Shown piece by piece: positions 39,042-52,900 of a stretch of 64,000 bases of DNA (the first letter of the stretch is position 1; every line of letters starts with the position of its first letter). Where the stretch lies: the NCBI GenBank assembly GCA_009760855.2, contig WPIO01000001.1, forward strand, positions 20,144,001 through 20,208,000, in the 5' to 3' direction. This stretch comes from Cristatella mucedo. Its lineage: Eukaryota; Bryozoa; Phylactolaemata; Cristatellidae. Position numbers and translations under genes: made by a program. The notes beneath the pieces were generated by a model that searched no databases, had not been told where the DNA came from, and saw only the letters and a list, made by a program, of their open reading frames with translations.

Positions 39042-39883
39042 ATTTGCACGCTTAAACTAAGACGCTAATGAAAGGATACTCTACGTTGGTTTTAGGCTTG
39101 GTGTCAGCAAGAGGATTAAAGGCGTTGCGTTCAAAACTGAAAACGGAAGAGAATAGATAAAACTGAGTCGCGATGAAGCAAAGGGGCAGTTATGGGTTTC
39201 CTGTCAAAAATTGGGCTCTGCAATCTCAGCGGAAAATTGAGAACGTACTGACTGGTTTAGACTGCATTTGAGTCTCGAGCGCTTACTTGTGTACCGTACG
39301 CAGTCTGTCAGAACTTGCGAGCGACGGCAGGAACAGACGGCTGGAGCTTCAGGCTTGCAAGCTCAATTGACGATGCGCGATGTGTTGGGTCCGCCGATCT
39401 TCTCTGGGCGAGTACGGCGGCGGACCCACTTTTTCTCGCTGGCTTATCAGCCAGCTCAGCGCGGTGGCCGCTCAGGCCCGGCTCCTCGCTCTGTAATAAC
39501 CGCTGGCGCTTGTCTGAGCGAGCCGTCTTTTTCTGCGCGCGACTATTCACGCAAATCTAGCATGACGAAAGAGCTTACTTTCTCTGGGTACTTCAGTTAG
39601 AAAGTTCACCTCACTTCGATCCTTGCTCGTGGAGCCTCGCGAAGCCTCGTGATCGAGGCTATAGATCACTGCATCTGATGAGAAGTTATGGACAATACCG
39701 AGTCACCAGCACAACTATTGCAATATTACTATTCATGTAAGACAGCTTTAACCGTCCGTCAAATTTAGAAAGCGCCAATGCACGAAAGGCATGCCACAGC
39801 ACTATGAAAAAGAAGAGTTGCCATCTACGGGAGATAAACGCATAATCCACGACATCGAAGGCGACCGTAGTCATGCTGAAGCG
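39042..39883. other. Unassigned
   Basis: No gene recognised. A GC-rich open stretch at 39268-39600 (plus) mirrors an equally open opposite strand and has no homology. Confidence 0.4.
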
Positions 39884-40022
39884 TAAGTGCCGACCGGGTT
39901 TGGCCCGGGGGCAAGGCGCTTGCCTTAAACTACTAAGGTCGTAGGACACGGGCGCTGCGTCATACGTAAAGCGCCTGGATAGAGATCTAGTTCTCGCGTG
40001 GCGCTATACAAATAAATTGCAT
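39884..40022 (+). mobile_element. SINE-2 copy
   Basis: CCGGGTTTGGCCCGGGGGCA AGGCGCTTGCC, GTCGTAGGACACGGG in B-box position, GTAAAGCGCCTGGATAGAGA, TTCTCGCGTGGCGCTATACA AAT. Confidence 0.8.
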
Positions 40023-40121
40023 ATTTAAGAGCGCTATGCACATGTACTACTTTCAATGGAGCTATACAAATGTATTATCCATTTAAGAGGTTTGTTTAAA
40101 CGTATTATGTATATTTAAGAG
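40003..40121 (+). repeat. Short degenerate tandem of the SINE/LINE tail
   Basis: Units of about 30 bp: GCGCTATACAAATAAATTGC ATATTTAAGA, GCGCTATGCACATGTACTAC, GAGCTATACAAATGTATTAT CCATTTAAGA, and a last one ending ATGTATATTTAAGA. Confidence 0.6.
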
Positions 40122-40427
40122 AGGGAAAGCGTCCTTACAGGCCGATCGACAATCAAAAAAGTTCTGAGCAAACGATGCAAAGCTTCGCACGACTTGCGTT
40201 GTAATAGGCCGGCCCGAGCTAGCAGATAGCCATAGCATGCATTGACCAAGGTGTACAGGGGTGAGGCAGTCGCCCCAGCGGTCGGTTTTGTTTAGGGAAA
40301 GGGCACAACGGCAGATTATGCTGGGTCGGCTAGTGGACCCCTATAATGGCTAGTTACGTCAGCGTGACGCAGACAAGAGTGTGCCTGTTAACCCTTTATA
40401 AACTGTATAAAATAACAAAAAATATAA

Positions 40428-40582
40428 TCACATGTATAGTATACCTTAAAAGAACTTAATTTATATCCAGGCACTTCACATATGCCACAGGGCTCGAGCC
40501 TTCCGACCTCGGGCGTCTATTGCATTCACCTTGACCTTGGTCGTTAAAGGCTAGCATCTTAAACCTTGTGCCAAGCCAGGCA
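40428..40582 (-). mobile_element. SINE-2 copy
   Basis: Minus strand: GGCACAAGGTTTAAGATGCT, GGTCGGAAGGCTCGAGCCC, ATATGTGAAGTGCCTGGATA, TTAAGTTCTTTTAAGGTATA. It lies upstream of the TCF25 start. Confidence 0.7.
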
Positions 40583-40845
40583 CTATCTTCTAAATAGTCC
40601 ATCTTTCTCGTAGTGAGTATACTTGCACTGAAAGCCATCGTACAGCTGTCATCGCGACGCGCTGAGCTAAGCCAAGCTTGTGCAGTCCGGACACCGCTGG
40701 GCTCGATGGGGTAACTCCAAGGGCGGGGGGGGGGGGAGGCAACTACAGAAGCGTGGGCTAACAGCTCTATCACCACAGCGATTCCTTCTACGTTTACAGC
40801 GGAGTAACGTTCGGCAGTATCTGGGTTCCTGTTTCACGTCCGTCG

Positions 40846-40986
40846 ATGTCATCGAGAGCACTGCGAAGGCTGCACGGGTCTTCTCTACCTGAACTTCCAG
40901 TTGACTCCAAAGTGAAAGAGTGTTCAGGAGATGAGAGTGCTCCTGAACTCGCAGAGGAGCGACCAGCTGCCAACAGGTTCGGTCTA
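40846..40986 (+). CDS. TCF25: TCF25 exon 1
   Basis: 47 codons from ATG 40846, ending NRFGL before donor gtaagt; phase 0. The arginine-rich start and the NRF motif are the family's N-terminal landmarks. Confidence 0.9.
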
Positions 40987-43900
40987 GTAAGTACATCATG
41001 TCGGCAGTGCCAGAATCACCATCACATTTGCGATACTCGGCGTTAATTCGTGGTCTGACTTAGTTGCCAATCTGCGGTTCGTGACCTCTTGCGGTTCTAA
41101 GGGCTGGAAATAAAGCTTGCTCATTTATATGACACGTAAGAGCGTGGGAATGGGTTAACTGCGAGTCCATGCATTGATCCGCAGGTTAAAATGGTAGGAA
41201 TTGTCGAGCTTCGGATGCTGCTGATCAATTTTTGGAACCTGGATGTTGATACGCTGGTTTAGCAGAGGTTACCTGCATTTAGCTCCTAGAAATCCTCGCA
41301 TTCAGAGACTTGCTAATAACTGTGCATAGTTGTCTTGTTTAAAACTGCTTGCTGCCAAAATGCAACCAAAAGTTAAGGGTCCTATCGTGGAATGCTATAT
41401 ATGGAATATTTCCCATGCGATCACTTTGGTTTGCTTGCAGTGGGCTTTGGTTTGCTTGCAGTGAGCTGAAACCAATAACATTCAGCCCGGTTTTTTAAAG
41501 ATCCTGAGGCCGCTTCCAGCTTTTGACATTGCTGCATCTTACGTAGATAGCTTCTTTCAGCTTCGTCTCATCAGGGTATCCTTAAGATTATTAGTGTTGT
41601 AATTTAGGTAAAACATATTAGTGGATCGCCAAAGCAGTGCAGCAGCAGTCAAGGTAGGTTGGATAGTGAAACACATTTATTTGTCACAGCATTTAGTGGG
41701 TCCCTGTGATTCGTCCTTTATGTGCTTATGCGTGCTGAAACTGTGCATGCTGCCACTAAAACCATACTTGCATGCTGTCCCTGTGCATGTAACCCCTAAC
41801 CATGTTATTCTTGCTGTTTGTTGAGCATGCAACCACTAACCATTTGATCATGCTTCCTTTGCAGCAAATGTAAAGTGCCTAGAAAGAGATTGAGTTCTCT
41901 GAGGGCGCTGTATCAAATGTATTATTATTATTATTATTATTATTAACATAATTGATTCGAAACGATACAAGATGTCCACCTTTCAGGGTCATTAATTACA
42001 AATGTACCGAGATTCCGCAGTTCAAGCTGATTTGATGGCATGCATTTTGTCAGCATAAACCTACAGGGCACCCGATAGATGAAACTAGTTGAAATGATTG
42101 AGCCTAAATCTATACTAAACTACGATTATTAGGGACTTTAGTAGGAGACTACAAGCAACAAATTTACTTATGTACATTTCTTGGTCATGCACTGTGTAAG
42201 TCCAGGCAATAGCTCTACATGCTTACTCGATTTCTTATTAACAAAAATGCAGTTGGGCTTTATAAGTACAACCTCTTGCATGCCCGAAAAATTGTATTGC
42301 ATCCATGTTAGGGGAATGATACAAAGAAATACCTTCCGAACATACTGCTATGTTAACAGTCTGGAGTAACCTCAGAATCAGCCAAAGCAGGCTTGTTTTT
42401 CATGTTTTTGGCCAAGCAAACAAAAGTGGTCTATTATGCCATTTTAAATAATGCTCTGAGGCACAGCTCCCAGCTTGTACGTGCAATTTGGTACCTTGTA
42501 GTTCGTTCAACCCTGCATTTTTGTTTTGAATTGAGACGTGTTCATTTTCTGCATCTTACGGCGCATACGTTAAGCCATAGAAGATGCCGCTGTACTATAT
42601 GCCTTAACAAGCACCGGTTTGAAACAGAATGTCTATCACCTCTATTTAAATGTCGTTCTTCAGCTTTGCTAACTTGGATTCCCGGCGCTGGTTGCCGTTG
42701 ACAATTTATTCTGTTGAATTTAGTAAGTGCTCTTTTGGTCAAACTTTTGACAATAGTAATACGACATTTGGATAGAGCCCTCAGAAAGCTGAACGTTTTT
42801 CTCGGCACTTTACTGCTGTAAGGAAAGCGTGTTACTAAGGTTAGTAATAACATGTACAGCCTCAGCACGCTTAGACACACAAAGACAAATCACAAGGACC
42901 CAGCAAATGTTGTGACTTCGTTTTTTCTCTTCTTTTTAGTTGTCAATGCAGGGGGGTATTGTGACTTTGTTCACGAGTGAGTTCCAGGCTTTGGGATCAT
43001 ACGACCTAAAGGCATAGGCTCTGAAAGATTTGAGGTTGGTTTGAGGCACATTTAAACGACTTGAGTAAGAAGAGCTGGTAGAACACTGCCTGGCCTAATT
43101 GATAGGTAGTTCTGATATGGTAGACTTGAGAAAGAGAACGAAGTTACCTGAAATTGAGTGATGAAACCTTGATGTGGATATGCTGCTTGATTGGGAAGCC
43201 AGTGCATGTCGTCGACAAGTGATGTAATGTGGCGACTTTGCTCCTCACGATAGACAAGCCTAGCTACTTGGGTTTTGGACCAACTGTAAGCACCTTATTG
43301 CACACGCCAGTAGACCTGCAATTAGTAAGTTACAGAAGTCGAGTGGAGATGTCACAAATGCATGGAAAACTTGGACATAGTGTCCAAGTTTAAGCAAGCT
43401 CAGATTGTTGTAACGTTGCATATCTAAAAGTAGGCAGACTTGACTGTGGAGCTGATCTGATCATCTAGTGAAAGGTCACTTTGGAAAAGGATGCCTAGAT
43501 TTCGTGCAGATATGGGAGATATTTTGACCGAGCCAATCTTTAGAGTTAAGTTTTTCAAGTTAAATGTTAAGCTTTATAATTTCTGAGTAGTACTTGGTTA
43601 GCCCATAACTAGTAGTTTGGCTTTATCATCATTCAATTTATAGAAAGTCATGTGCAAATGTCAGCAATACAGGCAGGAAGAGGGGAGTTGAGAGAGTTTG
43701 ACATGCCAGAAGGTAATGAAAGATCAGAGCATAGGTACATCAGTGTATCATTAAGAAAGAAATGATAGCTTAGATTATTTTTGCGGATTACGTCTGCATG
43801 AGATAGAGTATAAACTGTAGACGGAAGTGGACTAAGCATAGAGCCCTGGGGTAGCCTATACTTCAGAGGCTCATTGGATGGCTGTTGCTTGTTGACACTA

Positions 43901-46900
43901 TTGCTATGGAGTCTCTCGCTGAGATAAGCCCTAAGCCAATGCACTGGAATGCCAGTGATGCCTAGTTGAGGTAAAAGGGCTCGTGAAGAACTTGGTAATC
44001 ATATTAGCAAATGCTGCCAAAAGATCAAGCAAAACGAGCAGAGACTCAACCTAGGTCTTCATTCCTAAGGAGGTTGTTTTACACTGGCAGCAATCTTGAC
44101 TATTTAGAGTGATGAGCTCAAAAATATGGCTAGAACTTACTTGCTAGGTTTCAATATCGGAGTTTGGCTGTTCTGCTATTGCTCGTTCTATTGTCTTTGA
44201 TATGAACGAATAGATTTTGCTGTACCTGTCCATTGCAGAAAATAAAGCTCCAGGATTGATTACCTGTAGAGCAAAACCTATCCAACTGAAATTAGAAATA
44301 GTCAAGCTTCATGTCGTACAAGCAAATGTGAACTCCTATTTCAAATTGTACTCAGATATTTTCAAGTATTAGTCGAGTTATGGACTTTACAAGGCATCAA
44401 GCTACATTTAAAATGAAGTTGTGCAAGAGTTACAGGCATGCACCTCAGTAAGCTTCTCGCATGTATCTCGATCTACTAAGGCTCAGCAAGTCGGGATATA
44501 AGTCGCATAGGATGCAGATATCAAATTCTTTTTGTTTTTAGATGTTTGCCTCCGGTTTACATCCCTGTTGGTCGTGGTTTGCATAATCAGGCTTTCTTTT
44601 AAGTAGAAGTTGTCAGAACTTCCGATCTCATTTCTATTTATATTTCTCATTTCATTTCATGTTTGTCTTATGAAAGGTACCCTAAACAAATATTTGATTG
44701 CCGAACCGTTTTTCTTAGCATTTTCTTGATATTCCCGATAAAGAGGCATTTTGGTGGCTTAAGCTGTCTATTTACATTGGCAAACCTTCGGAGTTGAGAC
44801 ACCAATGAACTTGTCTCGAGTGCTAACCAGCATAGAATTAGCTCGGAATTGTGGATGTCGTTAAGTTTCTTATTTGGTGGCAAATAGAAATGGTACGGCC
44901 GCTATTCACCGACACGTATCTGCTGCCCTTGTATACACTTATGTACACTAGTCATGGGAAACTTAGTTGCTATTCTGCTATAGGCAGCTTTATTTATCAA
45001 AATTTCCTGTATTTGGAACTCTTGCAGTCCCGATGACTGGTCTCTCCATCCCAGCCTCTATGACGGCTTTTCCATGTTGCTTTTTTGGGCTGCCTCAGAG
45101 GTCTCCAATCTACTGCAAAGACGTAGACGCAAATTACCCAAACCCGACCTGCTAGACTAAGATCCTTCCACCAGTCCCCCTTACAGTAAAACTGATGCCG
45201 TAGCCTCAAGCTCTTAGGTGTCTTGACTCCGAACATTTGCTAGTGTAGAAGCAGCTTCTAGCCGAAACATGCTCCATCACCTTTCAATGATTGGCTTCCT
45301 CTGAGCCGTGATGGCTCACTAGGTAAGGTGGTTGCTTTTCACGACCTCGGCACCGAGGTCATGGGTTCGAATCCTGCAGTGGGCGATCCTTTATTGCCAC
45401 TGCAAGCGGTGGTGATAGCCGTCAAGGCTCTTCTGTCGCTATACAAAAAGAGGCTGTTAAATCAGCTAGTATTTATTTATTTATTTTAAAAGATCTAAGT
45501 CTGACTCCTCAGCTTCTTGATCCTGTCTACACCTATTTGCTTTGTTTATCCTTTTTTCCGGTGTCCTTTGCAGAGGACTATAACAAAAGTGCAAGGCAAT
45601 CCCTGTGGCATTTCTATACTATTAGAGCTGCTGCATTGCAACCTGGCTGCATGCTGCAATATTTTAACTCAGGCTTGCCACAAGCTTTAAGCATGACAGG
45701 GTACGTGGTTTCTAAATTACTTGTAGACACAGATTCCAAAACCTGGTTGGGCTGTCCTTTATAAACTCTGCTAAGTGACCTATCCCATCTTGCTTGCTCC
45801 ATTGCCGTTGTAGCTTGGCTCGGATGACGACATTGGTAATACAGGCAGTGATGGTGACAAGGATACAACAAGCACCTTAGCATCGGCAAATGTTGCAGCT
45901 GTTAGCAGCAGCGATAAGAAGACAAAAAGTTCTAAAAAGAATAAACATAAGAAGGCAAGTAAGAAGCCGTGGTTGTTTTGCACAGATTCTGCTGTGGTGG
46001 TGCCTCGTGTCCACCTTATGTATGCTCGAATGATGATGGTATCATTGATTTCATCAGTTTGGTGTTCTCGCTTACCAGCAAACTCCAGTGATAATGGGTA
46101 CATCACGGCTATATTGCTTCTGGATCTGACTAGCTTTGGCAAATTTTTGATTGCCGAAAAGTACCGTGCCTGCAATCTTGAAATCTGACCCCGGTTGTTA
46201 ATGTTTGTAATGCCATCAGTGATATGCAAATGACCTGAATATTCTGAACTGAACCACCCCTTCTAAAAGGTGGGTGATTACTAATCTAGTTTAAGGTCGG
46301 TTAGTGGGCAGCTGTACTAGTTGAGCAACCTGTTGTGAAAATAAGCAGCCACCTTGGCTGGGTCTTTAATTATGTCGATGCTTCTCAAGATCTCTTAACA
46401 CATTCTCTGAAGTTGTCTGTAGCTATCGTTCTTCTTTTCTTGTCGTGAGCCTAACAGTGGCCTGTACTAGCTTGCAGCAACGTGCAGGTTTCGATAGCTT
46501 CTGTAAAGAATCATCCGTAGAAGCTTTAGCTCTGCAGGTCCTAGACTGTGGAACTCGCTTCCACAATTCTTACGAAACGACATCTACCCTCCAACTGCCG
46601 ACTGTGGCACATCTTTTTCAGCTGTCCTGAGCTGCTACTTCCATGCTACTCTCTACCTCAGCTGCTCTCCTGACTCTGCTATGCTTCCCACTTTCTCTTT
46701 GTTGCGTGAGCCGAAGTCTGTTGGCTACCGAAAGCCGCTTAGGCTGTGAGTGCGCTATACAAAACTCTCCTGCGTAACACCCACATGGTCTTTATGACTT
46801 TGTGGAGTTACTGACGGAGATACATTACATCACATTAGTATGTACCGACGTCTACTCTCCTGCTGGCGACTGTGGCAGCACATCCTTTCTAGCCGTCCTG

Positions 46901-49900
46901 AGCTGCTACTTCTATTCTGCTCACTTCCTCACCTGCCTTCCTGACTCAGCTATGCTTCTCATATTCTCTGTGCTACATGAACTGAAGTCTGTTGGCTACC
47001 TTATGCGCACCGAGAGCCGATAAGACTTTGAGTGTGCTATCTTGCAAAACTCCCACTTGGACCTTGCGGCTTTATGGAGTTACAGATCGAGATCGTTCAT
47101 TACATTATATCAAATCTTGAAAAAGTGTGAACTTAACCTGTGAACTTAAGCTCATATTGCTTATTAATTTCCTATACTCATAAGGTTACCCGGTTGCATG
47201 GTGTAATTGCAATTGCACGTGTACTTATGCAAAGCTACATGTAAATAAATGTAGATATGAATTCGAGTTAGTGTTCAACAATAACTGGATTGTTTATCAT
47301 GCCCTGGAGGTTGCACAGCTGCCTGAGATGACGCTGCTAGGCTGAAATTCGTACATAACTAGAGCATGTTTGTTTGTTTTGGGGTTGTCAATAAATATTT
47401 TCGCACGCTATGCAATGCTTTAGCATGCTTGGTATATTAGAAAATTCTCTTGCTACACGAACAGAAGAGCAGCCCCAGCAGTTGCTGCTGTACTGCAGGT
47501 ATTTGTGTGAGACTTGAGTGTAATTTCCTATGCTTTATGGACAAGCTGACAGTTATGCTGTAAACAGGTCTCACCTATATCTGTTTCATTACTTGGTGCC
47601 GGTAAGAACTTGTTAAGATTTTTTTAAATACTGCAGTGGTCATACAACTATAGCCGAGCTTGTGAACTATAAATAAAAATTGATTTCCTGTGGCTATAAA
47701 AGGTGTAGGAAAAAGTGTGTGAGACGTTTTTCATTAAATCATTAATAAATTCATTAAATTATTAAAATCACAGCACACCAACATTTTCCTCGACTTTATA
47801 TACTCGCTTACGTTGATGTTAGCCAATTGTTTTAGTCATGATTTGTATTTTTGCAGAAGCAGCGAAAAGTCGAGGCAAGTAGCCAGAATGAGTTGGACGA
47901 TGTCGACTCTGCCCTCAAGGAGATTAATAGCACGGGAATGTCCCCTTTCACTGATGTCATACAACAGCCGCAGGGGCGTACTTCATCCGTGTCCTTAAAG
48001 CAGCATCTTACGGTGCAACATCGGTAAGCATTCTTGAAATCATCTTCTGGTTGATTCTAATAATTGGCCTCCATTTTAAGATCCAGGCAAGCTGGCTTGA
48101 AAGCAGCAGCAAGGTGCTTGCCTTTTATGCCAAGAGTATTTTGTCCACATAATCGCATAGTGGTACATATATATAAAGCATCGGCCAGTAGCATTCCATA
48201 GTTTTCTCTGTGTCTCTCACTTGTTATGCTTCTCGATGCTGACTCCCTCTCTGATTATTCGGGCCCTAGCAATTAAGAATTGTTGGCAATTTAACAAGCC
48301 TGCTGACATAGGAAGCAACCGTGTCGTGGCAATAAACTCGTTAGCATGGGCTCACATAAAAAAAAAACATGCTAGATGAGGGCCTTATGTCGTTTCCCAA
48401 CTTCCTGAGGGCTGTAGCTTATTAAGAGAGTTCAGTTCTTCCGTGCATGTTCCGGCAAGTGTATGTACATGTAGTTGCTCCTAATCCTCCGGGCAGAAGG
48501 TTGTTAATGTGCTGCTGATTGTCTGCTACTATAGCATTGGTTTTATGCAGCTGTCCTTGGCCTACCTACTTCTTTGCAGTCATTTGTAGATGACTATGTG
48601 TACCTCTTTTTAGATTTCTCAATCCACTTAATGAGATCAAGAAACGCTTTGGCAGTAAAGTAGTGCAGAATAAGGGAGCAAGGTATGTGCTGTCTTTTCG
48701 AATAGATCATTTCTCGTATGTGCATGACTTGGTTTTGATGTTAATCTTTTTTATTTTGCATTTGGTGCCAATGCATGTCCATGTTTTCGCAAAGAAAATG
48801 CAGAACCTCTCTGGGTGACACTGTATAACATAACTGTATTGCTTACTTATGGATTTTTTAATGGGAAATTCCTGCCGCCCAGCCTGCACTTCTGACCCAA
48901 ATCTATTGCTTGTGCCCCTTGCTAACTAAAAATCACTCTTGAGACAGTGCTTTCAGCTACAACTATGCTCCCAAAGCTTACAACATGCTCCCGGCCGACA
49001 TCATATCATCTCCTGATTTGACAACATTAAAAAAGAAGCAGAAAACATACCTGTTCTTCACTGCCTTTGCCTGTTCGACTAAATCGTCCTTATATGGGGT
49101 TGTGCATAATTAAACTACAGTTTCAGACTAAGGGTAGTGGAGACATTTTTTTATTGGCGTGCTAGTAGACGTCTTTATTCCTATATGCTTTGCCTACCTG
49201 TGCATTATTGATTGATTGATTGAGTATAGTTAGCCGGAGGTCCAACTAATCAGTACTTATGGTTCTCCTTTATGCTTTTGCATGATTGTCTTAGTATGAT
49301 AACCGTACTTATTCATGCTTGCCAAATCTGGAGACCTTGCTTTTTGTAACTATTGGTTATTGCTTCTTTTGCAGGGAGTTGTAAAGCTCCTGAATAGAGA
49401 TTGAGTTATCTTGGGTTACTTTACAAAAGACTCGTTATTATTGGTGTTTTTATTATAAGCCTGTTGGTTGATTATGTATAATTGCACCACTCACATGTGG
49501 GCCCAGTCTTTGTTGTCACCAATAAGAATATTGTTGGTTAACCCGTCTGCTAGAATCGTGTTCGTATTAATGAATTGGGCTGCAGATTCTTGGTGACCTC
49601 GTGCAAATTATGGCTTCGGGAATTGAGGTTAGGTACCTTTGCTATCAAAGCAGAATGAACATGATTATACTGTAGCCGAGCTTCTTCTAAGTTACAACAA
49701 TTTGAGAATTACCTGACCATTAGGATAGATGTCAATATACTAGATAAGCATGAATTATATTACCAATCCAGTTAACCTGTAATAAATGGATTCCGGAGCA
49801 ATGTTTTGGCACTGTATAGACTTGAGACTATAGTATTTCCTCTCTGCTTTGCTGCACTTCATTTTTTATTTGTTAGTGCCGCTTATTCTAGCCGATAATA

Positions 49901-52900
49901 GTAATACAAATAACAGCAATATTAATGCATGTATATGTTGAGATTGGGATATAGAATGCATACCCCAGTCTATAGCAGTGAAACTCCTAAATGTTGTTGT
50001 ATGCTGGTACTAGGGGGGGCCTCCCGACCTTGACTAGCCAATCGGAACGCAGCGTTCCTGCTGCTAGGCGCTAGCTAATCAGAGCTAGGTAATAATAATA
50101 ATAATAATGCACTTGATAAAGCACCCCCAGAGAACTTAATCTCTTTCTAGGCGCTTTACATTTGCTGCGTAATCAGAGCAAAGCATTCCTGAGCCAAAGA
50201 CGTCGGAAGCTCCGGTGAGCGTTAACGTCTGAAAAAAACAGTTGATTATTAAACGTTGTTGAGTTTGGTTGTTTTGTGAGTGTTCCAAGTCGTTTGCTGT
50301 TTAGCAATACGATCACACTCAGGCTCACAACATATATGTACACACTCGAGCACAGAAGTATAGCCAAAACCGCCTAAACTGGCTACCGGGCCCAAAAAGT
50401 TGTAGCTCGGGCAGCAGCAAACCCATAGTGGACGCCTACTCACCTGCATTTTGAGTAAGTACCGAACGTTGGTGCCTTCAAAAATATGCACTGGTTGCAG
50501 TATGAAAGCTCAATATGTTACCCCAATTATCGCGCATCTTTCTTAACTTATTAAGTCAATATGACATTGCACCTCCCTTATTTGTATACGACCTGTCGGA
50601 TCTGCCCGTCAAACGCTCGCAAACATTGGCTGTCCCAGGCTCGGTGCAAGGGTTCAAAAAGCGTGTCAGTAGATGTGATACGGATGACCAGTTGCCGTAA
50701 ACGTCGCTTGACCTCATCTTAAAAAAGCTCTATTGGGTTGGGGTCCAGAGATGGACTCGGCTAGTCTATAACGGTCGCAGAAGAATAATCAAACTTGAGA
50801 TAAATTGTTAAAGAAAATACTTAACTTCGGCAGCAGTGTGTTTTACATCGTTGTCGTGTTGGAAAATATAGTCACGAGTGCTATCTCATTTGGAAGTCCG
50901 ACATTCTGAAGAATGCCTAAATAACTGTCTTGGGTCATGATGCCTGGTTTGCAATTAATTCTCTGACGTTATTTCTGCTGAATCACCCTCATGCCATGAC
51001 ACTTGTCCCCCTAATTTGATCGTTGGCTGCAAGTATTTGGATGAGTAGGCTTCGTTGGGTCGTTGATGCACGTAAAGCCTTCTCTTGCGCTGGGAAAAGA
51101 GCGGGGAATTTACTTTCATCGCTCCATGCAACTCGACCCCAATCTTCAGTAGTACAGTGGATCTGAGCCTTGGCCCACCCTAAACGGCTTACCATATTCT
51201 TAACAGAGCTGTGGTTTTCTCTTTGGGACTCACTCGAGAATGCAGACAGAAATGCCTCATCTAATCGCCTTCTGACGGTATCGCGGCCAACTCACTTCCT
51301 ATACGATGCTTGCAGACTTGGAGCATGAGCTTGTGCCTAAGGAAAAACGGTCCTTCAACACCTTCATCTTTAGGATGGTGTTTTCCTAGCAGCGTGCTAG
51401 CGTGGGGCCGGGGTCCGATCAAGAGGTATTTTCATAGCTTTCAGTCTTTGCTACCTTCCTCACGTTGCATGCCACCACACTCTTCGGTATTTATCGAGTT
51501 GTAACAATTTGACTACCCCTCGTGAAGCATGACAATTCGGCGACCTTCGGCATGACTGGTAGGCTTGTCCTGGAGAAGTAAATAGTGCTCAACTATTTAG
51601 CTTTACTATTCCGGCTTATGCCCAGGCTTATGGTTCCGGCACGAGCTGATGAAGGGGTCGATTCTCGATGCTTTGTTCAGGCCAAACCCACTTTTTTTTA
51701 AAGGATATTGAGGGTTTCCCAGTGGCTGGCTTACTGTCCAAAACTTGCATCATTACCATTGTAATTCATACTTGGGTATCCAATCATTAGCAGACAGAAC
51801 CTACATGCCGGTTCTGGTCCTGTCGGTGGGTAGGCCTTGGAAAGCCGATAATCGAGGAAATTTAGACCGTCCCAATTCTTTTGCATTGGAGTATGTGAAC
51901 GTACATATTAGTTGGAGACGGTATAGCAGATACGAAGATTGCTATTGAGATTCTATTTAAAAGCTGCTAGGCCCTAACAGCTGTTCGTATACCTTGTGAT
52001 AGCTTTTTCTTGTCCACATGCAATGGGCTGGCTGTTGCACGATTGCAGAAGGGCTGTCGGGGGTGTCCGCTGCTATCGAAAGCCAACTCATTTGTCTTCC
52101 CCAACAGACGCATGGAGGAAAATTGGCAAGACAGGTACAGTGCTTACTTTGGATGAGTGTCCGTGAGTGTGCACGTGCAGGTAAGTGCATGTCTGCTTGC
52201 GTTCCCTCGATTTCGAGCTGGATGAGCAGCAGCTTTACTTCTCTAGCTGGTGTGAAGTTCCAAAAAACTCTTGTGGCTATAAACACCTGACTGCAAACAA
52301 TGGCAAGTTGAATTGATAAGCTTAAAGGTTTGGCAAAAGGTACACATGGAGTGGATTCCGCAACATTTCTGGTTTGTCGGCATTGTGCATGCTGGAAGAA
52401 GACCGGCTTCTTTGGACGTGAATTGTTTGGTGGCACAGATCAAGACGTATGGTCTTGTTTCCTAGATCCATTGAACTGTCATCCAAACGTATCCAAATCC
52501 AACTTGCATGTATACCCAATCGGTAGCCAAACAGTAAATATGGGGCTGGCCCGAAAAATCTCCTAACCCTGGGAATCAACAGAAATCTGAAACGCTACAG
52601 AGTCCTACGAAATCAGGGCCAAAAAATTCTGCTGCGAGGTAAGATTAATGTGAAGAAGCACTTAATGTAGCAAGTTGAGTATGCTGCCACCTTGGTTAGC
52701 TTACTAGATACAAAAAGCTTGCAAATGTAGCTTGTCTGGCAGTTTCATGCATACATGGTAACAGTTGCAGCTTTCGAAAGATAGTTTTATTAGAAGTATC
52801 AGAACACAGCACCCATGAATCGCAAATGTGCTGACTGGCCATGCAAGCTCTTTTGAGCTGAGTTTTTAACCAAATAAAAAATCATGTTCTTATCAAGAAG

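Noticed and set aside
52330..52600. Stretch reading [12 protein letters not shown] and a donor gtaaga as the missing TCF25 exon
   Set aside because: It has a W-P, but the surrounding residues do not match the family and no donor follows the G in the required phase 1.
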